Source: Vicingaceae bacterium (GTDB lineage Bacteria > Bacteroidota > Bacteroidia > Flavobacteriales_E > Vicingaceae). From it: DNA of 63,634 nucleotides. Shown piece after piece: positions 8,600 through 16,102 of this stretch. A program made the translations under genes and the position numbers. The first letter of the stretch is position 1; the number at the start of each line of letters is the position of its first letter. The stretch is taken from positions 1 to 63,634 of the forward strand of contig JAHYJH010000006.1 of the NCBI GenBank assembly GCA_019429185.1, in the 5' to 3' direction. The notes beneath the pieces were generated by a model. That model did not search any database and was not told where the DNA came from. It worked only from the letters and a program-made list of their open reading frames with translations.

Positions 8600-9328
8600 A
8601 TGAGAAAATTAATTGCAAAAGACCTAAAGATAAAGTTCACTGAAACTTTAAATGAATTAGATGAATTCTCGTATGAAGATGGAAATCCGTTTTTAATTAA
8701 AATAGGAAAAAAACAATACTTTGTATTTCTAAAAAATTTGTCTCCAGCGTATTTTAAAAATTCTCCAGACGTTACAAGAGTTCAATTGCCTTACAGCAAT
8801 CATTTTTCAAAAATTTTCAAAGCAGATATTCCATTTATTATTCTTGGCTACGATGTGGATAACGACACAGTTGTTTCATGGAATCCTAAGAAAATAAAGG
8901 AGCGTTTAAATGCTAAAAACAATGTGTCGTTGTATTCTCGTTCATCGCTACAAGAGCAAGTTAAAGACCATGAGTTTAAGTTTGGCTATTTATCAAATGG
9001 GGAAAAAATCGTATTGTTCAAACGAGACAACCTCACTAACTTCTTTAATCAAATTAAAGACTTGTTTAAAGAACGTCAAGAAAAAGATACAACTACTTCT
9101 GTAAAAATAGCAATTGAACCGACAATTGAATATTCATCAAATAAACTACTAGAAATTACTGACAAAGCGTTGCTGCAAGACTTAAAACCATTACTTAGAA
9201 AAAACCAAGTTTTACAGGCAGTTGAAATAACTTCAAACTATTTTGATGGCAAGTTTAAAGATATGACATTTAAAGACTGGTATCAACTTGTCAATCAACT
9301 TTATAAAAAAATGAATTCAAAAGAATAA
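8600..9328 (+). CDS. Uncharacterised last gene of the MORC-type restriction operon
   Basis: A 242-residue protein that begins 2 nt after the DUF4420 gene. I do not recognise a named family. The first ~120 residues (KKQYFVFLKNLSPAYFKNSPDVTRVQLP, FIILGYDVDNDTVVSWNPKKIKERL) look like a compact beta-rich recognition domain; a glutamate/lysine-rich linker and a helical C-terminal half (LKPLLRKNQVLQAVEITSNYF) follow. The tight spacing makes it a likely functional partner of the nuclease, possibly the DNA- or modification-reading subunit, but that is inference from position only. No truncation is visible. Confidence 0.55.
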   Translation: MRKLIAKDLKIKFTETLNELDEFSYEDGNPFLIKIGKKQYFVFLKNLSPAYFKNSPDVTRVQLPYSNHFSKIFKADIPFIILGYDVDNDTVVSWNPKKIKERLNAKNNVSLYSRSSLQEQVKDHEFKFGYLSNGEKIVLFKRDNLTNFFNQIKDLFKERQEKDTTTSVKIAIEPTIEYSSNKLLEITDKALLQDLKPLLRKNQVLQAVEITSNYFDGKFKDMTFKDWYQLVNQLYKKMNSKE

Positions 9329-9340
9329 ACCCAACGCAAT

Positions 9341-9404
9341 TTGCAAGCACAATTAAAAACCGCACAAACCGACACACGACCAAAGTTTTTAATAGAGCTT
9401 GCAA
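9341..9404. repeat. Stem-loop after the restriction operon
   Basis: Arms 9341-9360 and 9385-9404 are inverted copies with 18 of 20 matches and a 24-nt loop. It lies 13 nt past the stop at 9328 and may terminate the operon or stabilise its message. Its build (19-20 nt arms, 22-24 nt loop) equals that of 984-1043 at the other end of the block, though the arm sequences differ. Confidence 0.6.
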
Positions 9405-9540
9405 AACCGATCCCACAAGAAAAATTGTTTTTAAAAATTTCCATCGCTTCAAAAAAAATAAAAAACGCAACGCACAGCCGACACGATAATGACACAGAAA
9501 CTCAATACTGACAATGGTTTGCAAGGACGGAGGGCAATAA

Positions 9541-9676
9541 CCACTGGCTATAACACGGGTTTGGCGCAAGTGGCGGTTCAGTGCTTCTATGACAGTTTTG
9601 TTGGTAAACAATCTGTAGTGCATTTAATAAACATTTGTGGTGTAAATCGCCACCTTCGGGTAGCTGCAAACCGTTA
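9541..9676. repeat. Imperfect hairpin element with island-end motif (right)
   Basis: CCACTGGCTATAAC at 9541-9554 is the inverted partner of 774-787 (13 of 14). An imperfect hairpin follows: GTGGCGGTT (9570-9578) pairs with AATCGCCAC (9645-9653), and the GGGTTTGGC area (9557-9565) pairs loosely with GCAAACCGTTA (9666-9676). This is a sequence type I have seen beside accessory genes in Bacteroidota. The rest of 9405-9735 shows no believable gene. Confidence 0.6.
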
Positions 9677-9735
9677 CCTGCAAGCTTGCAAAACGACTTT
9701 GATTGAACCATGTTGATAAATATTTAAAAAAACGA

Positions 9736-9785
9736 TTTGGACATTCAAAAAATTAGACTACTTTTGTCCAAACAATAATTGTCTA
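9736..9785 (+). promoter_or_regulatory. Promoter and operator of the type II R-M controller gene
   Basis: A perfect Bacteroidota promoter is present: TTTG (9736-9739), 19-nt spacer, TACTTTTG (9759-9766). The transcript should start near 9773, giving a leader of about 13 nt. Both boxes sit in a dyad: TTTGGACA over the -33 box and TTGTCCAAA over the -7 box. A bound controller would cover the promoter. The same arrangement precedes the controller at 35476. Confidence 0.75.
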
Positions 9786-10088
9786 ATGAAAACTTTTGGA
9801 GAAATCATTAAAGCGAAACGAGAAGAACAAAATCTGTTGCTTCGAGAAATTTCAGCCTTGACTAATATTGATCAATCAATTATTAGCAAATTAGAAAAAG
9901 GTAAAAGAAAAGCTTCACGAGAGCAAGTATTGAAATTTGCTGCAGTTTATAAGTTACCACCAAGTGATTTAATTATTTCATGGCAAAGCGACAAAGTCGC
10001 TTATGATTTAATACTTGAAAATGATGCAGAAAAAATTTTAAAAGCTGCTGAATCAAAAGTTAAATATCTTAAAACCATAAAAAAATGA
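9786..10088 (+). CDS. XRE-family controller (C) protein of a type II R-M system
   Basis: A 100-residue helix-turn-helix protein: IIKAKREEQNLLLREISALT, then IDQSIISKLEKGKRKASREQVLKFA (HTH about residues 20-65), with a short C-terminal tail containing SDKVAYD and KVKYLKT. Controllers of this size time the expression of restriction relative to modification so that a new host is methylated before it is cut. The stop overlaps the methyltransferase start (ATGA). It is homologous to the controller at 35150-35476: same HTH, same SD(K/Q)xAY and KVKYLKT tail, and same operator. The ATG at 9786 fits the promoter. Confidence 0.85.
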   Translation: MKTFGEIIKAKREEQNLLLREISALTNIDQSIISKLEKGKRKASREQVLKFAAVYKLPPSDLIISWQSDKVAYDLILENDAEKILKAAESKVKYLKTIKK

Positions 10089-11362
10089 AAAAAAATTTAT
10101 TGTCACTATTTACTGGTTGTGGCGGAATGGATATTGGTTTTGAAGGTGGTTTTAAAATTCCTAAAGCAACAATTAATGCTAACATACACAATGAATGGAT
10201 TCAAGAAGAGGATGAAATATATTATTATTTAAAAGAAACTTTTTTTGAAACCAAATTTGCAAATGACATTAGCGAACACGCTAAAATTGCATGGAACGAT
10301 TACTTTTCAAAGAAGCGAGGGCAAGACCTAAATGGAACTTTTCGAGTTGGAAGCATTGTAGATATTGTAAAGGAATATCAAAATGGAAACAAAAATGTAT
10401 TTCCAAAAAATATAGAAATTGTTACTGGCGGCTTCCCATGCCAAGATTTTAGCGTAGCTGGTAAACGTAATGGATTTAATTCACACAAAGACCATCACGG
10501 AAGAATAATAAACTCAGATATTCCAACCGAAGAGACAAGGGGTAAACTTTATATGTGGATGAAGCAAGTTGTTGAAATTACTTTACCTAAAATATTTATC
10601 GCAGAAAATGTAAAAGGTTTAGCAAATTTAGGACAAGTAAAAGAAATTATCCAATCAGATTTTTCAAATATAAATGGAGATAGTTACTTAGTTTTATCGC
10701 CTAAAATTTTACATTCAGGGCATTACGGGATTCCTCAATCAAGAGAAAGAATAATATTTATAGGATTTAAAAAATCTGCTCTTACAGAAGAAGCTTTAAA
10801 AGAATTATCGAAAAACGATATTTCAGAAAAATATGACCCTTATCCAATTGCGACACACCGGTTAAATGGAGAAATGCATTATTCATCCGTTGAAAATTTG
10901 ATGACATCATTTACAAAATGCAAAGAAGTATTGTTGGATTTGAAAGAACCAGAAGAAGCATCTGACCTATCACAAATGCACTATTCTAAAGCAAAGTTTA
11001 TGGGTACTCATTGCCAAGGTCAAAAAGAAATTGAATTAGAAAAACTTGCTCCAACAATCCGTTCTGAGCATCACGGAAATATTGAATACCGAAGACTTAC
11101 GGTTGCAAACGGTGGTAAAATCATCAATGAATTACAAAATGGGCTTAAAGAAAGACGCTTAACTTTAAGAGAATGTGCAAGAATTCAAACATTTCCAGAC
11201 GATTTTAATTTTGTAATCCCTAATAATAAAAAGAATACTAAATTTTCTGTCAGCCCATCGGTTGGTTATAAATTAGTGGGTAATGCTGTTCCTCCTTTAT
11301 TAGCATACCACATTGCAAAAAAGTTAGAATCAAACTGGACATTATATTTTAAGCCTTTGTAA
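10085..11362 (+). CDS. Type II DNA (cytosine-5) methyltransferase
   Basis: The 425-residue enzyme is complete: LFTGCGGMDIGF (motif I, ~8-19), GGFPCQDFSVAG with catalytic Cys119 (motif IV), AENVKG (motif VI, ~173-178), PQSRERIIFIGF (motif VIII), a target-recognition region about 260-350, and LTLRECARIQTFPDDF plus VGYKLVGNAVPP (motifs IX-X). It transfers a methyl group from S-adenosylmethionine to C5 of cytosine. It overlaps the controller by 4 nt and precedes the endonuclease by 28 nt, forming a compact C-M-R operon. If the endonuclease is truly ThaI-like the site would be CGCG, but nothing in the methyltransferase itself proves this. Confidence 0.9.
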   Translation: MKKNLLSLFTGCGGMDIGFEGGFKIPKATINANIHNEWIQEEDEIYYYLKETFFETKFANDISEHAKIAWNDYFSKKRGQDLNGTFRVGSIVDIVKEYQNGNKNVFPKNIEIVTGGFPCQDFSVAGKRNGFNSHKDHHGRIINSDIPTEETRGKLYMWMKQVVEITLPKIFIAENVKGLANLGQVKEIIQSDFSNINGDSYLVLSPKILHSGHYGIPQSRERIIFIGFKKSALTEEALKELSKNDISEKYDPYPIATHRLNGEMHYSSVENLMTSFTKCKEVLLDLKEPEEASDLSQMHYSKAKFMGTHCQGQKEIELEKLAPTIRSEHHGNIEYRRLTVANGGKIINELQNGLKERRLTLRECARIQTFPDDFNFVIPNNKKNTKFSVSPSVGYKLVGNAVPPLLAYHIAKKLESNWTLYFKPL

Positions 11363-11390
11363 TTTCGCCTAAATTTTTAATTTAGGTATA

Positions 11391-12026
11391 ATGTCAAAGA
11401 AAATACTTAAAATATTCAACGAGAAATTATTAATTAATAAAATTCAAGAAAAACTCCCCTTTCTTTTTCAATTAGCTGAAATTGATAATTCTCGTGATGG
11501 AAAATTAGGAATGGAAATTGGTTCTGCTAGAGAAAGAATAGTAATTGCACTACTGATTTACAAATTTGGAGAGAAAAACGTAAAAACTGATATAGCAATA
11601 ACTGAAAGTGAGATAGATGTGATTGTTTATGATGAGCCAATTTCAATAAAAACAGTAACAAATAAAAAAGTAGTAGGAGTAAAATTGATTTGGACAGTTG
11701 ATGCACAAAAGGCTTTAGCTTTTATTAATAACTATTCTCCTGAATGTGATATTTTATTTGTTCATATTAATTGGGGTGGAAAAGGTGCATTATATCTATT
11801 ATCTAAAGAAGGTCAAAAAGAAATTTTAAATAAATATGGAAAGGCTTTCTATTTCAAATTACCAAAACCAGGGACGAATCCTATAGGAGTTGAAATTACG
11901 AATGAAGCAATAAACAAACTTGTAGAACATGCTTCAACGAAAAAGGTCGAAATTGATTGGAGTAGAGATGATTCAGTAGAATACAATTCTTATGCAAGGT
12001 GGGTGGAGCATTGGAAAGAAAAATAA
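11391..12026 (+). CDS. Type II restriction endonuclease, ThaI-like
   Basis: The 211-residue protein matches my memory of the ThaI family (known member cuts CG^CG): EIDNSRDGKLGMEIGSARERIVIALLIYKFG followed by ITESEIDVIV with Asp76 and ISIKTVT with Ser85-Ile-Lys87. The last would be a D-(S)xK variant of the PD-(D/E)XK site; Glu72 and Glu74 are nearby alternatives for the missing acid. Position right behind a controller and a 5mC methyltransferase makes a restriction role very likely even if the family name is wrong. The ATG at 11391 follows a short gap, and no truncation is visible. Base composition is as AT-rich as its partners. Confidence 0.7.
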   Translation: MSKKILKIFNEKLLINKIQEKLPFLFQLAEIDNSRDGKLGMEIGSARERIVIALLIYKFGEKNVKTDIAITESEIDVIVYDEPISIKTVTNKKVVGVKLIWTVDAQKALAFINNYSPECDILFVHINWGGKGALYLLSKEGQKEILNKYGKAFYFKLPKPGTNPIGVEITNEAINKLVEHASTKKVEIDWSRDDSVEYNSYARWVEHWKEK

Positions 12027-12145
12027 TAATTTACAGTTGTAAAGCACTTGAAATATTTAACAAAATAACGAGAATATAAAAAAGCCAGCAGGTAATCGAG
12101 TAGATGGCTCCGCCAGATAACCTGACGGAGTGCACCTCTCACACC

Positions 12146-12180
12146 ACTGGTCCTTCGGCTACGCTCAGGATAAACCAAGC
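12146..12180. repeat. Palindromic dispersed repeat inside intron domain V
   Basis: The segment with TCCTTCGGCTACGCTCAGGA replaces the second strand of the intron's domain V stem. This is a very common Bacteroidota interspersed repeat; it yields the spurious peptide YPERSRRT when translated on the minus strand (11990-12205), which is not a gene. Confidence 0.65.
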
Positions 12181-12451
12181 GGGTCACGTACTTAGCGGTT
12201 CGCAAGTCATCAGATAGAATGCTCTTTACACCAACCTACCTTATTCGGTTACTTTAATCAGGAGCTATACACCTTTAAGTGTATTCTCAAGTTCATTTCC
12301 CGAAAACTTGCGTTCAGTCCTTCCTTTGTTTGTGAGTCCTCCAACTTTCTTTTTCTTTTGTTGGCTCGTTACTACTAAGTACTATGACCTCTGCTGACTT
12401 CTCAATTCTGCTAGCTCGTAACTGTCAGCCCTGCAAGCTGGCTCGTTCGCT

Positions 12452-12475
12452 AAAAATGTCCACTGGACATTTTTT
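12452..12475. repeat. Short perfect hairpin inserted in the intron remnant
   Basis: AAAAATGTCCA and TGGACATTTTT form a hairpin inside a ~70-bp stretch (about 12424-12491) absent from the left intron copy, where a short GAGAGCTCC-containing sequence occurs instead. Confidence 0.65.
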
Positions 12476-12699
12476 TTACGCTCCGCCCTCTCGGTAAGCG
12501 TGTTTTCTTTCCCCGAATTACTGGCACATCTACATAATGTCTCGTCCTAAAATATTTTATTTACTTTTGTAGTGGTGGACAGTGAAGTAGTTTCTAATGC
12601 CGCCAACCGTTATTAACATAATCAAATGAATAACTAAAGTTTGTTAAAAAAGTGAACAGTCATTATTTTTTAATTATTTTTACAAATAAATTTATAACT

Positions 12700-13341
12700 G
12701 TGAAAGCATTTCAACTCTTTTTCCTTATAATTTTTGCCCCTTGCTTTTTGTTTAGTCAAACAGATGATTCGGATATTTATGTTAATCCAGATGAAGAATA
12801 TGTTATTCCTTTTGACTCATTAAGTGTTAAAGACAAATTACATTATAATTTTCAAATGGGTGTAACAGCTTCTTCAAATGGGAGTTTTGGTACTTTTTAT
12901 AAACCATCATTGGTTTATCAGGTTTCGCCAAAATTTTCAGTAAGTACAGGATTCATGTATCAAAACATTCACGCCAATAACTTGCCCATTTTGAATGATT
13001 TTCAATACCAATCATTTTCTGGTAACATTGCTCAATACTATGCTTTCGTAGCAGGAAAATATCAACTTAATGAACGATGGGCTGTTGGTGGTTCTGTTTT
13101 TTATGATTTTACTCAATTTAATGATGTAAACGGATTTAGTTTAAATCAAAACACTTCAGGTTTTGATAGAGTAGGTTATGCTGGTTTTTTTGAATATAAA
13201 GCACCAAGTGGGTTTGTTATCAGTGGCGAAATTAGAATGAATGATCAATACAATCCTTTCAACAGATATGGAAATGGTTTTAACACTTCTTTTGGAACTG
13301 GTTTCGATAGAAGTTTTGGTTCACCGTTCCGAACTTGGTAA
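12700..13341 (+). CDS. Probable outer-membrane protein (small beta-barrel-like)
   Basis: From a GTG at 12700 the protein is 213 residues: a lysine, a hydrophobic stretch and FSQ form a signal peptide (cleavage after about residue 16). The mature part alternates hydrophobic and polar residues with many Gly, Phe, Tyr and Asn (GVTASSNGSFGTFYKPSLVYQVSPKFSVSTGFMYQ), the style of short outer-membrane beta-barrels. It ends in an aromatic-rich GFDRSFGSPFRTW. I cannot assign a specific family. An upstream GTG at 12652 is in frame but would add 16 residues before the signal peptide. It lies between an intron remnant and ychF, pointing the opposite way from ychF. Confidence 0.65.
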   Translation: MKAFQLFFLIIFAPCFLFSQTDDSDIYVNPDEEYVIPFDSLSVKDKLHYNFQMGVTASSNGSFGTFYKPSLVYQVSPKFSVSTGFMYQNIHANNLPILNDFQYQSFSGNIAQYYAFVAGKYQLNERWAVGGSVFYDFTQFNDVNGFSLNQNTSGFDRVGYAGFFEYKAPSGFVISGEIRMNDQYNPFNRYGNGFNTSFGTGFDRSFGSPFRTW

Positions 13342-13431
13342 TTAATTTTCTTTCAGAATGTTTTGTCTAATACACTCAATCTAACAATCTTTTTTAATGA
13401 AAAGCTACTAATTTTGAGTATATTATTAAAA

Positions 13432-14529
13432 TTATACATTAAACCTAAAGTGCATAATATCGCCATCTTGCACAATGTATTCCTTGCCTTCTACTGACAT
13501 TTTTCCGGCTTCTTTCACTGCGGCTTCAGAACCAAAAGAAATAAAATCGTTGTACTTGATTACTTCTGCTCGGATAAACCCTTTTTCAAAATCGGTATGA
13601 ATAACACCAGCCGCTTGAGGTGCTGTTGTGTTTTTACATATAGTCCATGCTCTTACTTCTTTTACTCCAGCCGTAAAATAAGTTTCTAAATTCAATAACT
13701 TATAAGCTGCTTTTATGAGTTTATTTACCCCAGCTTCTTCTAATCCTATATCTTGTAAAAATTCTTGACGTTCTTCATAGGTTTCTAATTCTGCAATATC
13801 AGTCTCTATTTGGGCTCCTATCATAATTACTTCTGCATTTTCATCTTTCACGGCTTCTTTAATTTGCTCAACGTATTTATTTCCAGTTACAACAGACGCT
13901 TCATCAACATTGCAAACATATAAAACGGGTTTGTTGGTGAGTAGGTGAGCGTCTTTTATAAAAAGGTATTCGTCTTTCGTAACATCAACAGTTCTTGCTG
14001 ATTTACCAGAATTTAAAGCATCAACATAGCGTTGCAATACTTCGGCTTCTTTCACAGCACTTTTATCTCCTGTTTGTACTTTTCTTTTCATCCCATCTAA
14101 TTTTTTCTGAACAGTTTCTAAGTCTTTCAATTGCAATTCAATATCAATAATTTCTTTATCTCTTACAGGATTTACTGAGCCATCAACATGAACCACATTT
14201 CCATCGTCAAAACAACGTAACACATGAATAATGGCATCAGTTTCTCTAATATTTGCTAAAAATTTATTACCTAATCCTTCGCCTTTACTAGCTCCTTTTA
14301 CTAAACCAGCAATATCAACAATTTCAATAGTGGTTGGTTGCACGCGTTCAGGTTTAACAATAGCTTCTAATTGTTCTAACCGTTCATCAGGAACAGTTAT
14401 AACACCAACATTTGGTTCAATAGTACAAAAAGGAAAATTTGCCGATTGAGCCTTAGCATTTGATAAACAATTAAACAAAGTTGATTTTCCTACATTTGGT
14501 AAACCTACTATTCCACATTTTAACGCCAT
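13432..14529 (-). CDS. ychF: Ribosome-associated ATPase/GTPase YchF (OLA1 family)
   Basis: 365 residues, the usual length. [19 protein letters not shown] is the P-loop at residues 6-24, [17 protein letters not shown] gives the G3 region, and the C-terminal TGS domain (about 280-365) ends in [20 protein letters not shown]. The family hydrolyses ATP rather than GTP and binds ribosomes; it acts in translation and stress responses. It is a cytosolic housekeeping gene with ATG at 14529 and no overlap with neighbours. Nothing unusual was seen. Confidence 0.95.
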   Translation of the reverse strand: MALKCGIVGLPNVGKSTLFNCLSNAKAQSANFPFCTIEPNVGVITVPDERLEQLEAIVKPERVQPTTIEIVDIAGLVKGASKGEGLGNKFLANIRETDAIIHVLRCFDDGNVVHVDGSVNPVRDKEIIDIELQLKDLETVQKKLDGMKRKVQTGDKSAVKEAEVLQRYVDALNSGKSARTVDVTKDEYLFIKDAHLLTNKPVLYVCNVDEASVVTGNKYVEQIKEAVKDENAEVIMIGAQIETDIAELETYEERQEFLQDIGLEEAGVNKLIKAAYKLLNLETYFTAGVKEVRAWTICKNTTAPQAAGVIHTDFEKGFIRAEVIKYNDFISFGSEAAVKEAGKMSVEGKEYIVQDGDIMHFRFNV

Positions 14530-14617
14530 ATTCTTCTTATAAAATTTTTGAGCTGCAAATGTAACAGATTAATCTATTTTATACTCAAACTAACTATCTT
14601 TTCTATCGAAAAGCCAC

Positions 14618-14783
14618 TAAGGGTCTGTAATGAAATAAACTATACATTTAGCCTTGCTCTTTTGCTCGCTAATTGCGTTGAAAATATTCGCCATAGCGTT
14701 GCTATGTCTGTGTTTTTCGTCTTATTAGCAAACAAAATAACTTCGCCTATTCTGTACACTTTATTTCATTACAGACCCTAAGT
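14618..14783. mobile_element. MITE-like element with 20-bp terminal inverted repeats
   Basis: The left end GGGTCTGTAATGAAATAAA (14621-14639) recurs inverted at the right end (TTTATTTCATTACAGACCC, 14760-14778). TAA flanks both ends and would fit a 3-bp TNA target duplication. The inside folds back on itself: GCTAAT/ATTAGC and a CATAGC-gtt-GCTATG tip. It holds no gene. A lone copy of one end is at 43679-43700. This fills most of the ychF-glycosyltransferase gap. Confidence 0.75.
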
Positions 14784-14881
14784 TTGAGTGTGCTTGAGAA
14801 AATACCATAGGGGTATTAAGAAGATAAATGGGATAACACAAATTTTGTTTTTGTATTTTTGTAAGTGCAAACAACATAAAA

Positions 14882-16102
14882 TTGAACATTTCTAAACATA
14901 ATTTTTCGTTATTTCCTAGCTCAACTTTTTTAATAGTAGTTATTCCCTGTTTTAATGAACCAAATCTAATAAAATCGCTCCAAAGCCTTTTAAACTGTGA
15001 AACAACAATAAACCATGTTGAAGTTATCACAGTTATAAACGCACCAGAAAATGAAAAACCAGAAGTGTTGCAACAAAACAGCAAAACATTAACAGAAGCA
15101 TTAAATTGGGCTGCAACTAACCAACGAAAAAACATCCACTTTTCATTTATTGAAGCAACCAATTTACCAGAAAAAGATGCAGGTGTAGGATTGGCAAGAA
15201 AAATAGGTATGGACGAAGCTTACAGCCAATTTTTAGCAATAAAAAATTCGGATGGCGTTATTGTTTGTTTTGATGCTGATGCCACTTGCTCCGCAAATTA
15301 TTTAGTAGAAATAGAAAATCATTTTAAAAAACAGCTTAAAACAACAGGTTGTTCTATTCATTTTGAACATCCGATTGAAGGAAACGAATTTTTACAAGCA
15401 ATTTATAATGGGATTGCTCAGTACGAATTGCATTTGCGTTACTATAAAGAAGCGCTTCATTTTATTGGGTTGCCTTATGCTTTTCACACAGTTGGTTCAA
15501 GCATGGCTGTTCGGGCTAGTGTTTATCAAAAACAAGGCGGAATGAACAAGAAAAAAGCAGGCGAAGATTTTTATTTTTTACAAAAAGTAATTCCACTTGG
15601 AAATTTTTCTGAAATTAATTCAGCAACTGTTTTTCCATCACCTCGAATTTCTAATAGAGTTCCTTTTGGTACTGGGAGAGCCATGCAACAATGGATAGAC
15701 AATAAGCAGAAAGAATTTCTAACTTATAATTTTACTTCGTTTTTAGATTTAAAAGCGTTGGTTGATAAAAGTGAGCGGTTTTTTACTGAAGATGATGTTG
15801 AACTTCCTGAGAGTATCCAGTTATTTTTGTACGAAATTAATTTCAACGAAAACTTGATTAAAATCAGAGCAAATTCCAAAAACGAAAAACACTTTAAGTT
15901 ATTGTTTTTTAAATGGTTTAATGCTTTTAAAACATTAAAATATTTGCATTTTTCCAAAGCTAATTTTTATGAAAATGAATCCATATTAATTGCATCAACT
16001 AAATTAGCAACTAAAATTGGAGTAACTCCTCAAAACGAAGTTAAAAGTATGTTGTCTGTGTATCGTAATTTTCAACAAAAAAGAAACATGAATTATGCAT
16101 AG
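14882..16102 (+). CDS. Family 2 glycosyltransferase
   Basis: 406 residues starting from TTG; LIVVIPCFNEPNLIKSLQSLL (residues 17-37) is the nucleotide-sugar binding start of a GT-A fold, and FDADATCSANYL provides the DxD-type metal site (Asp at ~122-124). GEDFYFLQKV fits the conserved ED motif before the acceptor site. There is no membrane segment, so it is probably cytosolic. It likely transfers a sugar to a lipid- or protein-linked acceptor; substrate unknown. It overlaps miaA by 8 nt. A TATTTTTG box lies just upstream (~14853), but no good -33 element is present at the right spacing. Confidence 0.7.
   Translation: MNISKHNFSLFPSSTFLIVVIPCFNEPNLIKSLQSLLNCETTINHVEVITVINAPENEKPEVLQQNSKTLTEALNWAATNQRKNIHFSFIEATNLPEKDAGVGLARKIGMDEAYSQFLAIKNSDGVIVCFDADATCSANYLVEIENHFKKQLKTTGCSIHFEHPIEGNEFLQAIYNGIAQYELHLRYYKEALHFIGLPYAFHTVGSSMAVRASVYQKQGGMNKKKAGEDFYFLQKVIPLGNFSEINSATVFPSPRISNRVPFGTGRAMQQWIDNKQKEFLTYNFTSFLDLKALVDKSERFFTEDDVELPESIQLFLYEINFNENLIKIRANSKNEKHFKLLFFKWFNAFKTLKYLHFSKANFYENESILIASTKLATKIGVTPQNEVKSMLSVYRNFQQKRNMNYA

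Larger units (their letters stand above)
12094..12538 (-). ncRNA. Degraded ORF-less group II intron copy (3' end plus part of domain I)
   Basis: Reading the minus strand, 12311-12538 repeats the domain I sequence of the left copy (195-369), then lacks the RT gene. The 3' end carries group II signatures: GAACCGCTAAGTACGTGACC (domain V, first strand), GTGGTGTGAGAGG, and a domain VI hairpin CTCCGTCAGGTTATCTGGCG followed by ATCTACTCGATTA ending near 12094. The copy is cut short at 12538, a 5' truncation typical of incomplete intron copying. Two palindromes have been inserted into it. It should not splice. Confidence 0.75.

Noticed and set aside
11990-12205. Open frame on the minus strand with the peptide YPERSRRT
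   Set aside because: It crosses the group II intron remnant and a dispersed repeat; this peptide is a well-known product of translating the TCCTTCGGCTACGCTCAGGA repeat, not a protein.
14548-15162. Frames on both strands across the MITE and the start of the glycosyltransferase
   Set aside because: One lies in the fold-back MITE, the other is antisense to the glycosyltransferase; neither has protein-like features.
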